From Streptomyces sp. BA2 (lineage in GTDB: Bacteria; Actinomycetota; Actinomycetes; Streptomycetales; Streptomycetaceae), in the NCBI RefSeq assembly GCF_009769735.1, contig NZ_WSRO01000002.1:2492001-2556000 (forward strand): a stretch of 64,000 nt of DNA, read 5' to 3'. This document shows, piece by piece, positions 1-12,302 of the stretch. The translations under genes and the position numbers were made by a program. The notes under the pieces are model-generated. The model was given only the letters and a program-made list of their open reading frames with translations. It was not told the origin of the DNA and made no database searches. How positions within the stretch are numbered: position 1 is the stretch's first letter; the number at the start of each line of letters is the position of its first letter.

Positions 1-760
1 TTACCGCGCCGGACAGATCGCCTCCGCGGGCCTCGTCTCGCTGGCCCACGGCACGAACGACGCGCAGAAGACCATGGGCATCATCACGCTCGCCCTGGTC
101 ACCGGCGGCGTCCTGAACCCGGGCGCCAACCCCCCGATGTGGGTCATCGTCTCGGCCGGTGTCGCCATCGCGCTCGGCACCTACCTCGGCGGCTGGCGCA
201 TCATCCGCACCATGGGCAAGGGCCTCACCGACCTCCAGCCGCAGCAGGGCTTCGCCGCCCAGACCAGCGCCGCGACGGTCATCCTGGCCTCCTCGCACAT
301 CGGCTTCTCGCTCTCCACCACGCAGTCCTGCTCCGGCGCCGTGATGGGCGCGGGCCTCGGCCGCAAGGGCGGTGTGGTCCGCTGGTCCACGGCGACCCGC
401 ATGTTCATCGCCTGGGGTCTGACCCTCCCGGCCGCCGGTCTGGTCGGCGCGGGGGCCGAGTTCCTCACCAAGCAGGGCCCCTGGGGCATCGCGGCGACCG
501 CCGCGCTCCTGATCGGCGGCTCCGCCGTCATCTGGTCGCTGTCCCGCCGCAACGCCGTCGACCACACGAACGTCGCCGACGACGAGATCGGCGGCTCCCC
601 CGCCGCCGAGCCCGCAGGCGTCGTGACCACCGCGATGGCCGCCGTCACACCGCCGCCCACCGGGTCGGCCGTGGCGAGCGCGGACGTCGATTTCGTCAAG
701 GCCACCATCCCGGCCCCGACCGGCACCGCGGCGGACCCCGCCCGGCCCGCCACGGTGTAA
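1..760 (+). CDS. pit: PiT-family inorganic phosphate transporter, C-terminal part
   Basis: The reading frame is open from base 2, so this is the 3' part of a gene that starts before the window. It encodes an integral membrane permease for inorganic phosphate (or metal-phosphate) uptake. The first residues contain SLAHGTNDAQKTMG, the second signature copy typical of PiT permeases, followed by hydrophobic segments and SHIGFSLSTTQSCSGAVMGAG, which fits the conserved C-terminal repeat. The last 60 residues are Ala/Pro/Thr-rich and probably a cytoplasmic tail. A small membrane protein gene follows after 12 bases and is probably co-transcribed. Family assignment is firm; the exact substrate and the missing N-terminus cannot be judged. 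Confidence 0.93.
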   Translation, partial: YRAGQIASAGLVSLAHGTNDAQKTMGIITLALVTGGVLNPGANPPMWVIVSAGVAIALGTYLGGWRIIRTMGKGLTDLQPQQGFAAQTSAATVILASSHIGFSLSTTQSCSGAVMGAGLGRKGGVVRWSTATRMFIAWGLTLPAAGLVGAGAEFLTKQGPWGIAATAALLIGGSAVIWSLSRRNAVDHTNVADDEIGGSPAAEPAGVVTTAMAAVTPPPTGSAVASADVDFVKATIPAPTGTAADPARPATV

Positions 761-772
761 GGAAAAGTCAGC

Positions 773-1024
773 ATGGACATCGACTGGGCAGCTCTCGGCT
801 CCGTCTTCGGAGTCAGCCTCGCGGTGACAGTGGCCCTGGTGGGCCTGTTCACCCTCGGCATCGTCGGCCTCTCCAAGGGCGAGGCGGCCACGTCCGGCGC
901 CTCCACCGCAGGTACCTCCACCGCGGGTGGCGGCACCGCCACCGCGGCCCGCACGGGCGCGTACGTGTGCTTCGCGCTCTGCGCGGCGGCCGTGGCGTAC
1001 GGGATCTATCTGATCGTCGCCTGA
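773..1024 (+). CDS. Small membrane protein downstream of pit
   Basis: An 83-residue protein with two hydrophobic stretches (about residues 8-33 and 62-82) separated by a low-complexity Gly/Ala/Ser/Thr linker, so probably two membrane spans. ATG at 773 is preceded by AGGAAAAG about 8 bases upstream, a reasonable ribosome binding site. It lies 12 bases after the phosphate transporter and is followed by a strong hairpin terminator, which makes the two genes a likely operon. No catalytic motif is visible and I do not recognise a characterised family; a role linked to phosphate transport is inference from position only. Confidence 0.75.
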   Translation: MDIDWAALGSVFGVSLAVTVALVGLFTLGIVGLSKGEAATSGASTAGTSTAGGGTATAARTGAYVCFALCAAAVAYGIYLIVA

Positions 1025-1039
1025 CGACCGGAGTTTCGA

Positions 1040-1075
1040 GTGGGGTGCGGGACGCTTCGGCGTCCCGCACCCCAC
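1040..1075 (+). terminator. Strong hairpin terminator after the pit operon
   Basis: A perfect 16-base-pair stem with a TTCG tetraloop (arms 1040-1055 and 1060-1075) begins 16 bases after the stop of the small membrane protein. There is no U-tract, which is usual for high-GC actinobacterial terminators. It separates the phosphate operon from the cobalamin leader. Confidence 0.85.
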
Positions 1076-1109
1076 CTTCGTATGTGGGCCTCCGCACACT
1101 CTCCCGTCG

Positions 1110-1262
1110 CAGGTCAACAGCGAGTTGACGGGCCTTCGCGGGCCGTGGTGGACTGCCGGAGCCAATACGGCAGCAGGAGAGGAAGCCGGTGCGAATCCGG
1201 CGCGGTCCCGCCACTGTCATCGAGGAGCTGACTCCTCGGAAGCCAGGAACTCTCGCCGCCGA
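1110..1262 (+). promoter_or_regulatory. Adenosylcobalamin riboswitch upstream of cobD
   Basis: The leader contains the hallmark core of the B12 riboswitch: GAGAGGAAGCCGGTGCGAAT at about 1177-1196, then GGTCCCGCCACTGT (the B12-box region, 1204-1217), a hairpin GAGGAGCTGACTCCTC, and GGAAGCCAGGAACTC at about 1238-1252. A GTCAAC/GTTGAC inverted repeat (1113-1129) and a GGCC/GGCC hairpin (1131-1144) lie at the 5' end. The 5' boundary is uncertain because the promoter was not located. It should turn down the cob genes when coenzyme B12 is abundant, probably by hiding the ribosome binding site downstream near 1288-1298. Confidence 0.9.
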
Positions 1263-1308
1263 TCACGTCGAACCAGGGCGCGGACACCCTGAGTGAGGAC
1301 ATATCGCC

Positions 1309-1377
1309 ATGCGCGGCCGCCCGTTGCCGGACCAGTTCCCGAGCGTGAGCTCCCTTCTCGGCACGACGACCGGCTGA
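1309..1377 (+). CDS. Candidate 22-residue upstream ORF (leader peptide) before cobD
   Basis: ATG at 1309 opens a 22-codon frame (MRGRPLPDQF... ending LLGTTTG) that stops with TGA at 1375-1377, four bases before the cobD ATG at 1382. A purine-rich GTGAGGAC lies about 10 bases upstream of its ATG, just after the riboswitch. cobD itself has no recognisable ribosome binding site in the preceding 20 bases, so translation of cobD could depend on ribosomes terminating here. This is inference from layout; no homologue is known to me, and the peptide sequence itself may not matter. Confidence 0.45.
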   Translation: MRGRPLPDQFPSVSSLLGTTTG

Positions 1378-1381
1378 CGCC

Positions 1382-2323
1382 ATGCGTGCCGATCGCGACT
1401 TCGCGTACGGCGCCGCCGCCGGCCTCCTCGGTGATCTGTTCCTCGGCGATCCTCGCCGCGGGCATCCGGTCGCCGCGTTCGGTCGGGCCGCGGGCGCCGT
1501 CGAGCGTGTGCTGTGGCGTGACCACCGCGGGTGGGGCGCCCTGCATGCCGTGGTGTGCGCCGGAGGCGCGGCCGGTGCCGCCGTCCTGGCCTCTTCTCTT
1601 GTACGTGACTCGCGCGCCGCATCCGTCGCGCTGACCGCCGCCACCACCTGGGCCGTGGTCGGCGGCACCTCGCTGGGGCGTGAGGCGCGGGCCATCGGCG
1701 GGGCGCTCACCGCCGGGGACATCGAGGTGGCCCGGGAGCGGCTGCCGCATCTGTGCGGCCGGGATCCGCAGGCCCTCGACGCCGACGGCATCGCGCGGGC
1801 CGTGGTCGAGTCCGTCGCCGAGAACACGTCCGACGCCGTGGTCGGGGCCCTGGTGTGGGGGGCCGTCGGCGGGATCCCCGGGCTCGTGGGCTTCCGTGCC
1901 GTCAACACGCTCGACGCCATGGTCGGGCACAAGTCCGTGAAGTACCGGCGCTACGGGTGGGCTTCCGCGCGGCTCGACGACGTACTGGGGTGGCCGGGCG
2001 CCCGGCTCACCGCCGTACTCGCGGCCGTTGCCGGGGACTCGCCGCGCGGTGCGGTGCTGGCCTGGCGTGCGGACGCCGCCAAGCATCCGAGCCCCAACGC
2101 CGGCCCCGTCGAGGCCGCCTTCGCCGGGGCGTTGGGCGTACGGCTCGGGGGGACTCTCTCGTACGCGGGGCGTGTCGAGCACCGGCCCGTCCTGAACGGG
2201 GACGGGCGGGGCGTCGAAGTCTCCGACATCGAACGGGCCGTGAAGCTGTCGCGACGGGTGGGTCTCCTCGCCCTGGGCGTTGCGGCGGCCGTGAGCGCTC
2301 TACGGAAAGGCAGGGCCTCATGA
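1382..2323 (+). CDS. cobD: Adenosylcobinamide-phosphate synthase CobD/CbiB
   Basis: A 313-residue membrane protein that attaches aminopropanol (or its phosphate) to adenosylcobyric acid. The N-terminus has the family pattern [21 protein letters not shown], and the middle has [20 protein letters not shown] followed by [15 protein letters not shown], both characteristic of CobD/CbiB, plus the [18 protein letters not shown] region near residue 240. Length fits the family. It is the first large gene of the cob operon, under the B12 riboswitch, and its TGA overlaps the ATG of cobQ. No Shine-Dalgarno sequence precedes its ATG, unlike most neighbours; coupling to the upstream short ORF is possible. 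Confidence 0.95.
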   Translation: MRADRDFAYGAAAGLLGDLFLGDPRRGHPVAAFGRAAGAVERVLWRDHRGWGALHAVVCAGGAAGAAVLASSLVRDSRAASVALTAATTWAVVGGTSLGREARAIGGALTAGDIEVARERLPHLCGRDPQALDADGIARAVVESVAENTSDAVVGALVWGAVGGIPGLVGFRAVNTLDAMVGHKSVKYRRYGWASARLDDVLGWPGARLTAVLAAVAGDSPRGAVLAWRADAAKHPSPNAGPVEAAFAGALGVRLGGTLSYAGRVEHRPVLNGDGRGVEVSDIERAVKLSRRVGLLALGVAAAVSALRKGRAS

Positions 2324-3824
2324 GTGGTGGACTGCTCGTCGCCGGAACCACCTCCGACGCGGGGAAGAGCGTCGTCACCGCCGGGATCTGCCGGTGGCTG
2401 GCCCGCAAAGGGGTCTCCGTCGCGCCCTTCAAGGCGCAGAACATGTCCCTCAACTCCTTTGTCACGCGCGAAGGTGCCGAGATCGGGCGGGCCCAGGCCA
2501 TGCAGGCGCAGGCCGCCATGGTCGAGCCGACCGCGCTGATGAACCCCGTGCTGCTCAAGCCGGGCAGCGACCGCAGCAGCCAGGTCGTCCTCATGGGCAA
2601 GCCGGTGGGCGAGATGAGCGCGCGCGGCTACCACGGAGGGCGGCAGGAAGCGCTGCTCTCCACCGTCGTGGGATGCCTTGAGGAACTTCGGGGCAGCTAT
2701 GACGCCGTGATCTGCGAAGGTGCGGGCAGTCCCGCCGAGATCAATCTGCGACGTACGGACATCGTGAACATGGGGATCGCGCGGGCCGCCCGCTTCCCCG
2801 TGGTCGTGGTGGGAGACATCGACCGCGGAGGCGTCTTCGCCTCCTTCTTCGGGACCACCGCGCTGCTGAGCGCCGAGGACCAGGAGCTGATAGCCGGTTA
2901 TCTCGTCAACAAGTTCCGGGGCGACGTCTCGTTGCTCGAACCCGGGCTCGACATGCTCCAACAGCTCACCGGGCGGCGCACGTTCGGAGTGCTGCCGTTC
3001 CAGCACGGCCTCGGCATCGACGAAGAGGACGGGCTCCGGGTGTCGCTGCGGGGTGCCGTGCGGGAGTCCGTCGTCGCTCCGCCGGTCGGTGAGGACGTGC
3101 TGCGGGTCGCCGTGTGCGCCATTCCGCTCATGTCGAACTTCACCGACGTGGACGCCCTGGCCGCCGAACCCGGCGTCGTCGTGCGGTTCGTGGACCGGGC
3201 CGAGGAACTTGTCGACGCCGATCTCGTGATCGTGCCGGGGACGCGCGGCACGGTCCGCGCCCTGGAGTGGCTGCGCGAGCGCGGCCTCGCCGACGCCATC
3301 GCGCGGCGCGCCGCCGAAGGCCGTCCCGTGCTCGGGATCTGCGGCGGCTTCCAGGTGCTCGGCGAGCACATCGAGGACGACGTCGAGTCGCGGGCCGGTG
3401 CCGTGGACGGGCTCGGGCTGCTGCCCGTGCGCGTGCGGTTCGCGCGCGAGAAGACCCTCGCGCGGCCGGTCGGCGAGGCCCTCGGCGAACCCGTCGAGGG
3501 GTACGAGATCCACCACGGCGTCGCCGAAGTCCTGGGCGGGGAAGCCTTCCTGGACGGCTGCCGCGTCGGCGAGGTGTGGGGCACGCACTGGCACGGCTCG
3601 CTGGAGTCCGACGCGTTCCGGCGCCGCTTCCTCACCGAGGTCGCCCGCGCCGCCGGGCGCCGGTTCGTGCCCGCGCCCGACACCAGCTTCGGCGCACTGC
3701 GCGAGGAGCAGCTCGACCTGCTCGGCGACCTGATCGAAGAACACGCGGACACGGACGCGCTGCTCAGCCTGATCGAGACCGGCGCACCCGCCGGTCTCCC
3801 CTTCATCGCACCGGGGGCACCCTC

Positions 3825-3828
<4 letters not shown>
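2320..3828 (+). CDS. cobQ: Cobyric acid synthase CobQ
   Basis: A 502-residue glutamine-dependent amidase that converts adenosylcobyrinic acid a,c-diamide to cobyric acid (four amidations). The start at 2320 overlaps the cobD stop (ATGA). The N-terminal half is a dethiobiotin-synthetase-like ATPase domain with Walker [10 protein letters not shown] at residues 7-15 and the conserved [10 protein letters not shown] motif. The C-terminal half is a class I glutamine amidotransferase: [13 protein letters not shown] carries the Cys nucleophile and GTHWHGSLE the catalytic His. Length is usual. Its stop overlaps the cobN start. Assignment is firm. Confidence 0.97.
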
Positions 3829-7499
<3,671 letters not shown>

Positions 7500-7545
7500 G
7501 GCCCGCCGTCCCCTGCCCCGCCCTGGATCACGCAATGGAGGCCTT

Positions 7546-9564
7546 GTGACCACCCCCTATCCGTTCACCGCTCTCGTCGGACAGGACGACCTGCGGCTCG
7601 CCCTGCTGCTCAACGCCGTGTCGCCCGCCGTGGGCGGCGTGCTCGTCCGCGGCGAGAAGGGCACCGCCAAGTCCACCGCCGTGCGGGCGCTTTCGGCGCT
7701 GCTGCCGCAGGTGCCCGTCGTCGCCGGATGCCGGTTCTCCTGTGACCCGGCCGCGCCCGACCCCGCCTGCCCGGACGGTCCGCACGACGCCGGTGGGGCC
7801 TCCGTGCGGGATGCGCGGATGGTCGAACTGCCCGTCGGCGCCTCCGAGGATCGCCTGGTCGGGGCGCTCGACATCGAGCGGGCGCTCGCCGAGGGCGTCA
7901 AGGCCTTCGAGCCCGGCCTGCTCGCCGACGCCCACCGCGGCATCCTCTACGTCGACGAAGTCAACCTGCTGCACGACCACTTGGTCGACCTGCTGCTCGA
8001 CGCCGCTGCCATGGGCGCCTCGTACGTCGAGCGTGAGGGCGTCTCCGTGCGGCATGCCGCGCGGTTCCTGCTCGTGGGCACCATGAACCCCGAAGAGGGC
8101 GAACTGCGCCCGCAGTTGCTCGACCGCTTCGGGCTCACCGTCGAGGTCGCGGCGTCGCGCGAGACCGATCAGCGCGTCGAGGTGGTGCGGCGGCGGCTCG
8201 CGTACGACGACGACGCGGACGGGTTCGCCGCGCGGTGGCACGACGAGGAGTCCGCGGTGCGGGCCCGGATCGTCGCCGCCCGCGCGCTGCTCCCCCACGT
8301 ACGGCTCGGCGACGGGGCATTGCGGCAGATCGCCGCCACCTGCGCGGCCTTCGAGGTCGACGGGATGCGGGCCGACATCGTGATGGCGCGTACGGCGACG
8401 GCGCTTGCCGCCTGGGCCGGACGCGAGGACGTGCTCGCGGAGGATGTGCGGCAGGCCGCGCTCCTCGCGCTGCCGCACCGGCGCCGTCGCAACCCCTTCG
8501 ACGCTCCGGGGCTCGACGAGGACAAGCTCGACGACACGCTGGAGCAGGCCTCCGATGGCGACCAGGGCGACGACGACCCGGACCCCGACGGGCCCGGCGG
8601 TGGCGGCGGTGGCAAGCCCCCGGAGAGCGGGCCCGACACGCCCGGCTCGCCGGAGTCGCAGAGCGACGCGGGCCAGGAGGACGAGGCGTCGCCCGCGCAG
8701 GCCCCGGCCGCCGGCGGCGGTGAGCAGCAGCCCGTGCGGGCCGCGGAGCCGTTCCGCACCAAGATGCTGAGCGTGCCCGGCCTCGGCGAGGGTGCCGCGG
8801 GGCGGCGCTCCCGGGCGCGCACCGAGCACGGGCGTACTACCGGGGCCCGGCGGCCCCAAGGGGCGCTCACCAAGCTGCACTTGGCGGCCACCGTGCAGGC
8901 CGCGGCCCCGCATCAGCGGGCCCGCGGGCGCTCGGGGCGGGGACTCGTCGTACGGCGTGACGATCTGCGGCAGGCGACGCGGGAGGGGCGTGAGGGCAAC
9001 CTCGTGCTCTTCGTCGTGGACGCCTCCGGGTCCATGGCCGCGCGGCAGCGGATGAGCGCCGTGAAGGGGGCGGTCCTCTCGCTGCTCCTTGACGCCTACC
9101 AGCGGCGGGACAAGGTCGGGCTCGTCACCTTCCGGGGAGCCGATGCCGAGGTGGCGCTGCCGCCCACGTCGTCCGTGGACGCCGCCGCCGCGCGACTCGA
9201 ATCGCTGCCCACGGGCGGACGTACTCCGGTCGCGGCCGGGCTGCTCAAGGCGCACGAAGTGCTGCGGGTGGAGCGGCTGCGGGATCCGGCGCGGCGGCCG
9301 CTGGTCGTGGTCGTGACGGACGGCAGGGCCACGGGTGGCGTGGAGCCGGTGGCCCAGGCGGGGCGCGCGGCACGGCTCTTCGGGGCTGCGGGGATCGCTT
9401 CGGTGGTCGTCGACTGCGAGTCGGGGCCCGTGCGGCTCGGGCTCGCGGGGCAGCTCGCGGGTGAGCTCGGCGGGACCGCCGTGACGCTCGACGAACTGCG
9501 GGCCGAGTCCATCGCCGGGCTCGTCAAGGACGTACAGGGAACTCGTATGAGGAGCGTGGCCTGA
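7546..9564 (+). CDS. Putative cobaltochelatase AAA+/VWA subunit (ChlI-ChlD fusion type)
   Basis: A 672-residue protein probably serving as the motor partner of CobN. Residues 1-330 are a ChlI-like AAA+ domain (Walker A GEKGTAKST at about 36-44, Walker B GILYVDEVNLL). Residues 335-435 are an acidic Pro/Gly-rich linker of the ChlD type. The C-terminus is a von Willebrand A domain with a MIDAS motif DASGSMA. GTG at 7546 is chosen because GGAGG stands 4 bases before it; the in-frame sequence further upstream overlaps cobN and lacks a good start. No separate CobS and CobT genes are present, so one fused protein seems to replace both. Use in Mg chelation is unlikely in this context. Confidence 0.9.
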   Translation: MTTPYPFTALVGQDDLRLALLLNAVSPAVGGVLVRGEKGTAKSTAVRALSALLPQVPVVAGCRFSCDPAAPDPACPDGPHDAGGASVRDARMVELPVGASEDRLVGALDIERALAEGVKAFEPGLLADAHRGILYVDEVNLLHDHLVDLLLDAAAMGASYVEREGVSVRHAARFLLVGTMNPEEGELRPQLLDRFGLTVEVAASRETDQRVEVVRRRLAYDDDADGFAARWHDEESAVRARIVAARALLPHVRLGDGALRQIAATCAAFEVDGMRADIVMARTATALAAWAGREDVLAEDVRQAALLALPHRRRRNPFDAPGLDEDKLDDTLEQASDGDQGDDDPDPDGPGGGGGGKPPESGPDTPGSPESQSDAGQEDEASPAQAPAAGGGEQQPVRAAEPFRTKMLSVPGLGEGAAGRRSRARTEHGRTTGARRPQGALTKLHLAATVQAAAPHQRARGRSGRGLVVRRDDLRQATREGREGNLVLFVVDASGSMAARQRMSAVKGAVLSLLLDAYQRRDKVGLVTFRGADAEVALPPTSSVDAAAARLESLPTGGRTPVAAGLLKAHEVLRVERLRDPARRPLVVVVTDGRATGGVEPVAQAGRAARLFGAAGIASVVVDCESGPVRLGLAGQLAGELGGTAVTLDELRAESIAGLVKDVQGTRMRSVA

Positions 9565-10172
9565 TGCCGCAGGGGCAGCCGAGTGTGGTGCCGGACGACG
9601 GGCTCACCACGCGTCAGCGGCGCAACCGTCCGCTGGTCGTCGTGCACACCGGGATCGGCAAGGGGAAGTCGACCGCCGCTTTCGGGCTCGCGCTGCGGGC
9701 CTGGAATCAGGGGTGGCCCATCGGGGTCTTCCAGTTCGTGAAGTCGGCGAAGTGGAAGGTCGGCGAGGAGAACGCCCTGAAGGTACTCGGGGCCTCCGGC
9801 GAGGGCGGCTCCGTCGACTGGCACAAGATGGGCGAGGGCTGGTCGTGGATCCAGCGCGCGCCCGCAGACGGCGAGCAGAGCAACGAGGAGAAGGCCCGCG
9901 AGGGCTGGGAGCAGGTCAAGCGTGACCTCGCCGCCGAGACGTACCAGCTGTACGTCCTCGACGAGTTCGCCTACCCCATGCACTGGGGGTGGATCGACAC
10001 GGACGAGGTGATCGAGACGCTCCGGGGGCGGCCGGGGAATCAGCATGTCGTCATCACGGGGCGCAATGCGCCTGCTGAGCTGGTCGAGTTCGCCGATCTC
10101 GTCACCGACATGTCCAAGGTCAAGCATCCGATGGACGCAGGGCAGAAGGGCCAGAGGGGCATCGAGTGGTAG
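9564..10172 (+). CDS. cobO: Cob(I)yrinic acid a,c-diamide adenosyltransferase CobO
   Basis: A 202-residue ATP:corrinoid adenosyltransferase that places the 5'-deoxyadenosyl ligand on cobalt. The P-loop HTGIGKGKSTAAFGLALRA (about residues 30-48) and WHKMGEGWSW, YQLYVLDEFAYPM and HVVITGRNAPAELVEFADLV are typical of the CobA/CobO family. The ATG shares its first base with the TGA of the preceding chelatase gene, and its end overlaps cobB by 7 bases. The C-terminus MDAGQKGQRGIEW matches the usual family end (full length). Confidence 0.96.
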   Translation: MPQGQPSVVPDDGLTTRQRRNRPLVVVHTGIGKGKSTAAFGLALRAWNQGWPIGVFQFVKSAKWKVGEENALKVLGASGEGGSVDWHKMGEGWSWIQRAPADGEQSNEEKAREGWEQVKRDLAAETYQLYVLDEFAYPMHWGWIDTDEVIETLRGRPGNQHVVITGRNAPAELVEFADLVTDMSKVKHPMDAGQKGQRGIEW

Positions 10173-11539
10173 CTCGGCTTGTCGTCGGCGCGCCGTCTTC
10201 CGGAAGCGGGAAGACGACCGTCGCCACGGGGCTGATGGCCGCGTTCGCCGCGGCCGGGCTCGCCGTGTCCCCGCACAAGGTGGGGCCCGACTACATCGAT
10301 CCCGGGTATCACGCGCTGGCCACGGGTCGCCCCGGGCGGAATCTCGACGCGTATCTGTGCGGGCCCGACATGGTGGCTCCCCTGTTCGCCCATGGGTCCC
10401 GCGGCTGCGATCTTGCCGTGGTCGAGGGCGTCATGGGGCTGTACGACGGTGCCTCGGGGCAGGGTGAACTCGCTTCCACCGCGCAGGTGTCGAAGCTGCT
10501 CCGGGCGCCTGTCGTCCTCGTCGTCGACGCGTCGTCGCAGTCGCGGTCCGTGGCCGCCCTTGTGCACGGTTTCGCGTCCTGGGATCCGGAGGTGCGGATC
10601 GGGGGCGTGATCCTCAACAAGGTGGGGTCGGCGCGGCATGAGGCGTTGCTGCGGGAGGCGCTCGATGAGTCCGGGGTGCCGGTGCTCGGGGCGCTGGGGC
10701 GAGCGGCGCAGGTCCAGGCACCCTCGCGGCATCTGGGGCTCGTTCCCGTGGCCGAGCGGCGGGCCGAGGCTGTGGAGTCCGTTGCGGCGTTGGCCTCGCG
10801 GGTGCGGGAAGGGTGCGACCTGGAGGCCGTTCTCGCGCTGGCGCGCAGTGCGCCTGTGTTGGCGGGTGACGCGTGGGATCCGGGTGCGGGTCCTCAAACG
10901 CCGGACGGGCTGGAAGGTGTACGGGACGGGCTGAACAGTCGGCCCGTAGTCGCCGTCGCCGGTGGGCCCGCCTTCTCCTTCTCCTATGCGGAGCATGCCG
11001 AGCTGCTCACCTCCGCCGGTGCCGACGTCGTCACCTTCGATCCTCTGCACGATGAAGAGCTGCCGCCCGGCACCGCCGGGCTCGTCATCGGGGGCGGCTT
11101 CCCCGAGGTGTACGCGCCCGAGCTCTCCGCCAACGAGCCGCTGCGCAAAGCCGTCGCCGAGCTCGCGCTCAGCGGTGCGCCCGTCGCCGCCGAATGTGCC
11201 GGACTGCTTTACCTGACCAGGGAGTTGGACGGCAAGCCGATGTGCGGCGTGCTGGACGCGCACGCGCGGATGTCCGAGCGGCTCACGCTCGGCTACCGCG
11301 AAGCCGTCGCCGTGTCCGACAGCCCGCTCGCGGCGGTCGGCACCCGGATGCGCGGGCACGAGTTCCACCGCACCGTCGTCGAACCGGGCGCCGGGGCGGC
11401 TCCCGCCTGGGGTCTGCACGCCCCTGAACGGCGCGTCGAAGGCTTCGTACAACAGGGTGTGCACGCGAGTTACCTGCACACGCATTGGGCCGCCGAACCC
11501 GGTATCGCCCGTCGGTTCGTAGAGAGGTGCAGAGCATGA
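10166..11539 (+). CDS. cobB: Cobyrinic / hydrogenobyrinic acid a,c-diamide synthase CobB
   Basis: A 457-residue glutamine-dependent amidase acting on the a and c side chains of the corrin ring. The GTG start overlaps cobO by 7 bases. The N-terminal ATPase domain has Walker A APSSGSGKTTV (residues 8-18) and HKVGPDYIDPGYH; the C-terminal amidotransferase domain has GGGFPEVYAPEL and the nucleophile context AECAGLLYLTREL. Between the two domains (about residues 240-250) the sequence GAGPQTPDGLEG is encoded by a 27-base match to an intergenic palindrome arm found elsewhere in this window. The frame is kept open, so the protein should still be functional. Its stop overlaps the cobI start. Confidence 0.96.
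   Translation: MVARLVVGAPSSGSGKTTVATGLMAAFAAAGLAVSPHKVGPDYIDPGYHALATGRPGRNLDAYLCGPDMVAPLFAHGSRGCDLAVVEGVMGLYDGASGQGELASTAQVSKLLRAPVVLVVDASSQSRSVAALVHGFASWDPEVRIGGVILNKVGSARHEALLREALDESGVPVLGALGRAAQVQAPSRHLGLVPVAERRAEAVESVAALASRVREGCDLEAVLALARSAPVLAGDAWDPGAGPQTPDGLEGVRDGLNSRPVVAVAGGPAFSFSYAEHAELLTSAGADVVTFDPLHDEELPPGTAGLVIGGGFPEVYAPELSANEPLRKAVAELALSGAPVAAECAGLLYLTRELDGKPMCGVLDAHARMSERLTLGYREAVAVSDSPLAAVGTRMRGHEFHRTVVEPGAGAAPAWGLHAPERRVEGFVQQGVHASYLHTHWAAEPGIARRFVERCRA
10890..10916 (+). repeat. In-frame copy of an intergenic palindrome arm inside cobB
   Basis: These 27 bases (GTCCTCAAACGCCGGACGGG then CTGGAAG) are identical to 36449-36475 in the spacer after the MFS gene, and nearly identical to arms of the other repeat copies. 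Here they are translated as part of the inter-domain linker of CobB. Only one arm is present, so no hairpin forms. Confidence 0.85.
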
Positions 11540-12285
11540 GCAGCAAGCTGGTCGGGGTTGGCGTCGGGCCCGGAGATCCCGAGCTCGTCACCGTCAAGGG
11601 CGTCAACGCGCTGCGTGCCGCCGCCGTCGTCGTCGTACCCGTCATGGCCGCGGCCGACGGGACGGACGGCGGCGAGCGGGGGCGGGCCGAGGCGACCGTG
11701 CTGCACTACGTCCCCGAGGACAAGGTCGTACGCGTCGTGTTCGCGCTCAACGAGCGCAGTGACCGGCAGCGCCGCGAGGCCGCGTGGGACGCCGCCGGTG
11801 AGCGGGTCGCCCAACTGCTGCGCGAGCAGGGCTCGGTGGCCTTCGCGACCATCGGCGACCCCAATGTGTACTCCACGTTCACCTACCTCGCGCAGACCAT
11901 CTCGGAGCTCGTGCCCGGCGTCGTGGTGGAGACCGTGCCCGGGATCACCGCCATGCAGGACCTCGCCGCGCGCAGCGGCGCCGTTCTCACCGAGGGCACC
12001 GAGCCGCTGACGCTTGTGCCGGTGACCGCGGGGGCCGCCGCGCTCAAGGACGCCCTCGCCGGGCCCGGCACGGTCGTCGCGTACAAGTTCGGGCGGCTCG
12101 CCCATGAGGTGGCCGCCGCGCTGCGCGAGACCGGGCGGACCGACGACGCGGTGTGGGGCTCCGCGCTCGGGCTGCCCGAGGAGTCCATCCAGGGTGCCGC
12201 CGATCTCGGCGATGCCCCGTTGCCCTATCTGTCCACCCTCATCGCTCCCGCGCGGCGCGAGGGCGGCCGGGGCGGAAAACTGTGA
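11536..12285 (+). CDS. cobI: Precorrin-2 C20-methyltransferase CobI
   Basis: A 249-residue SAM-dependent tetrapyrrole methylase that methylates C20 of precorrin-2. The start at 11536 overlaps the cobB stop (ATGA); a longer frame reaching back into cobB is not needed. Family motifs: VGVGVGPGDPELVTVKGVNAL at the N-terminus (the GxGPGdpeL loop), VAFATIGDPNVYSTFTYL (SAM-binding loop), and VETVPGITAMQDLAAR. It is the last gene of the first half of the cluster and converges on the ZIP gene, leaving only 17 bases between the two stops. Confidence 0.95.
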   Translation: MSSKLVGVGVGPGDPELVTVKGVNALRAAAVVVVPVMAAADGTDGGERGRAEATVLHYVPEDKVVRVVFALNERSDRQRREAAWDAAGERVAQLLREQGSVAFATIGDPNVYSTFTYLAQTISELVPGVVVETVPGITAMQDLAARSGAVLTEGTEPLTLVPVTAGAAALKDALAGPGTVVAYKFGRLAHEVAAALRETGRTDDAVWGSALGLPEESIQGAADLGDAPLPYLSTLIAPARREGGRGGKL

Positions 12286-12302
12286 CGCCCTCCGCGGCCG
12301 CC

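Noticed and set aside
181..954. Long reverse-strand frame opposite the phosphate transporter and small membrane protein
   Set aside because: It is the antisense shadow of two well-supported genes; composition is Ala/Pro/Arg repeats and no family features are seen.
1951..3744. Reverse frame of about 600 codons opposite cobD/cobQ
   Set aside because: Antisense of recognised enzymes, no ribosome site, low-complexity sequence.
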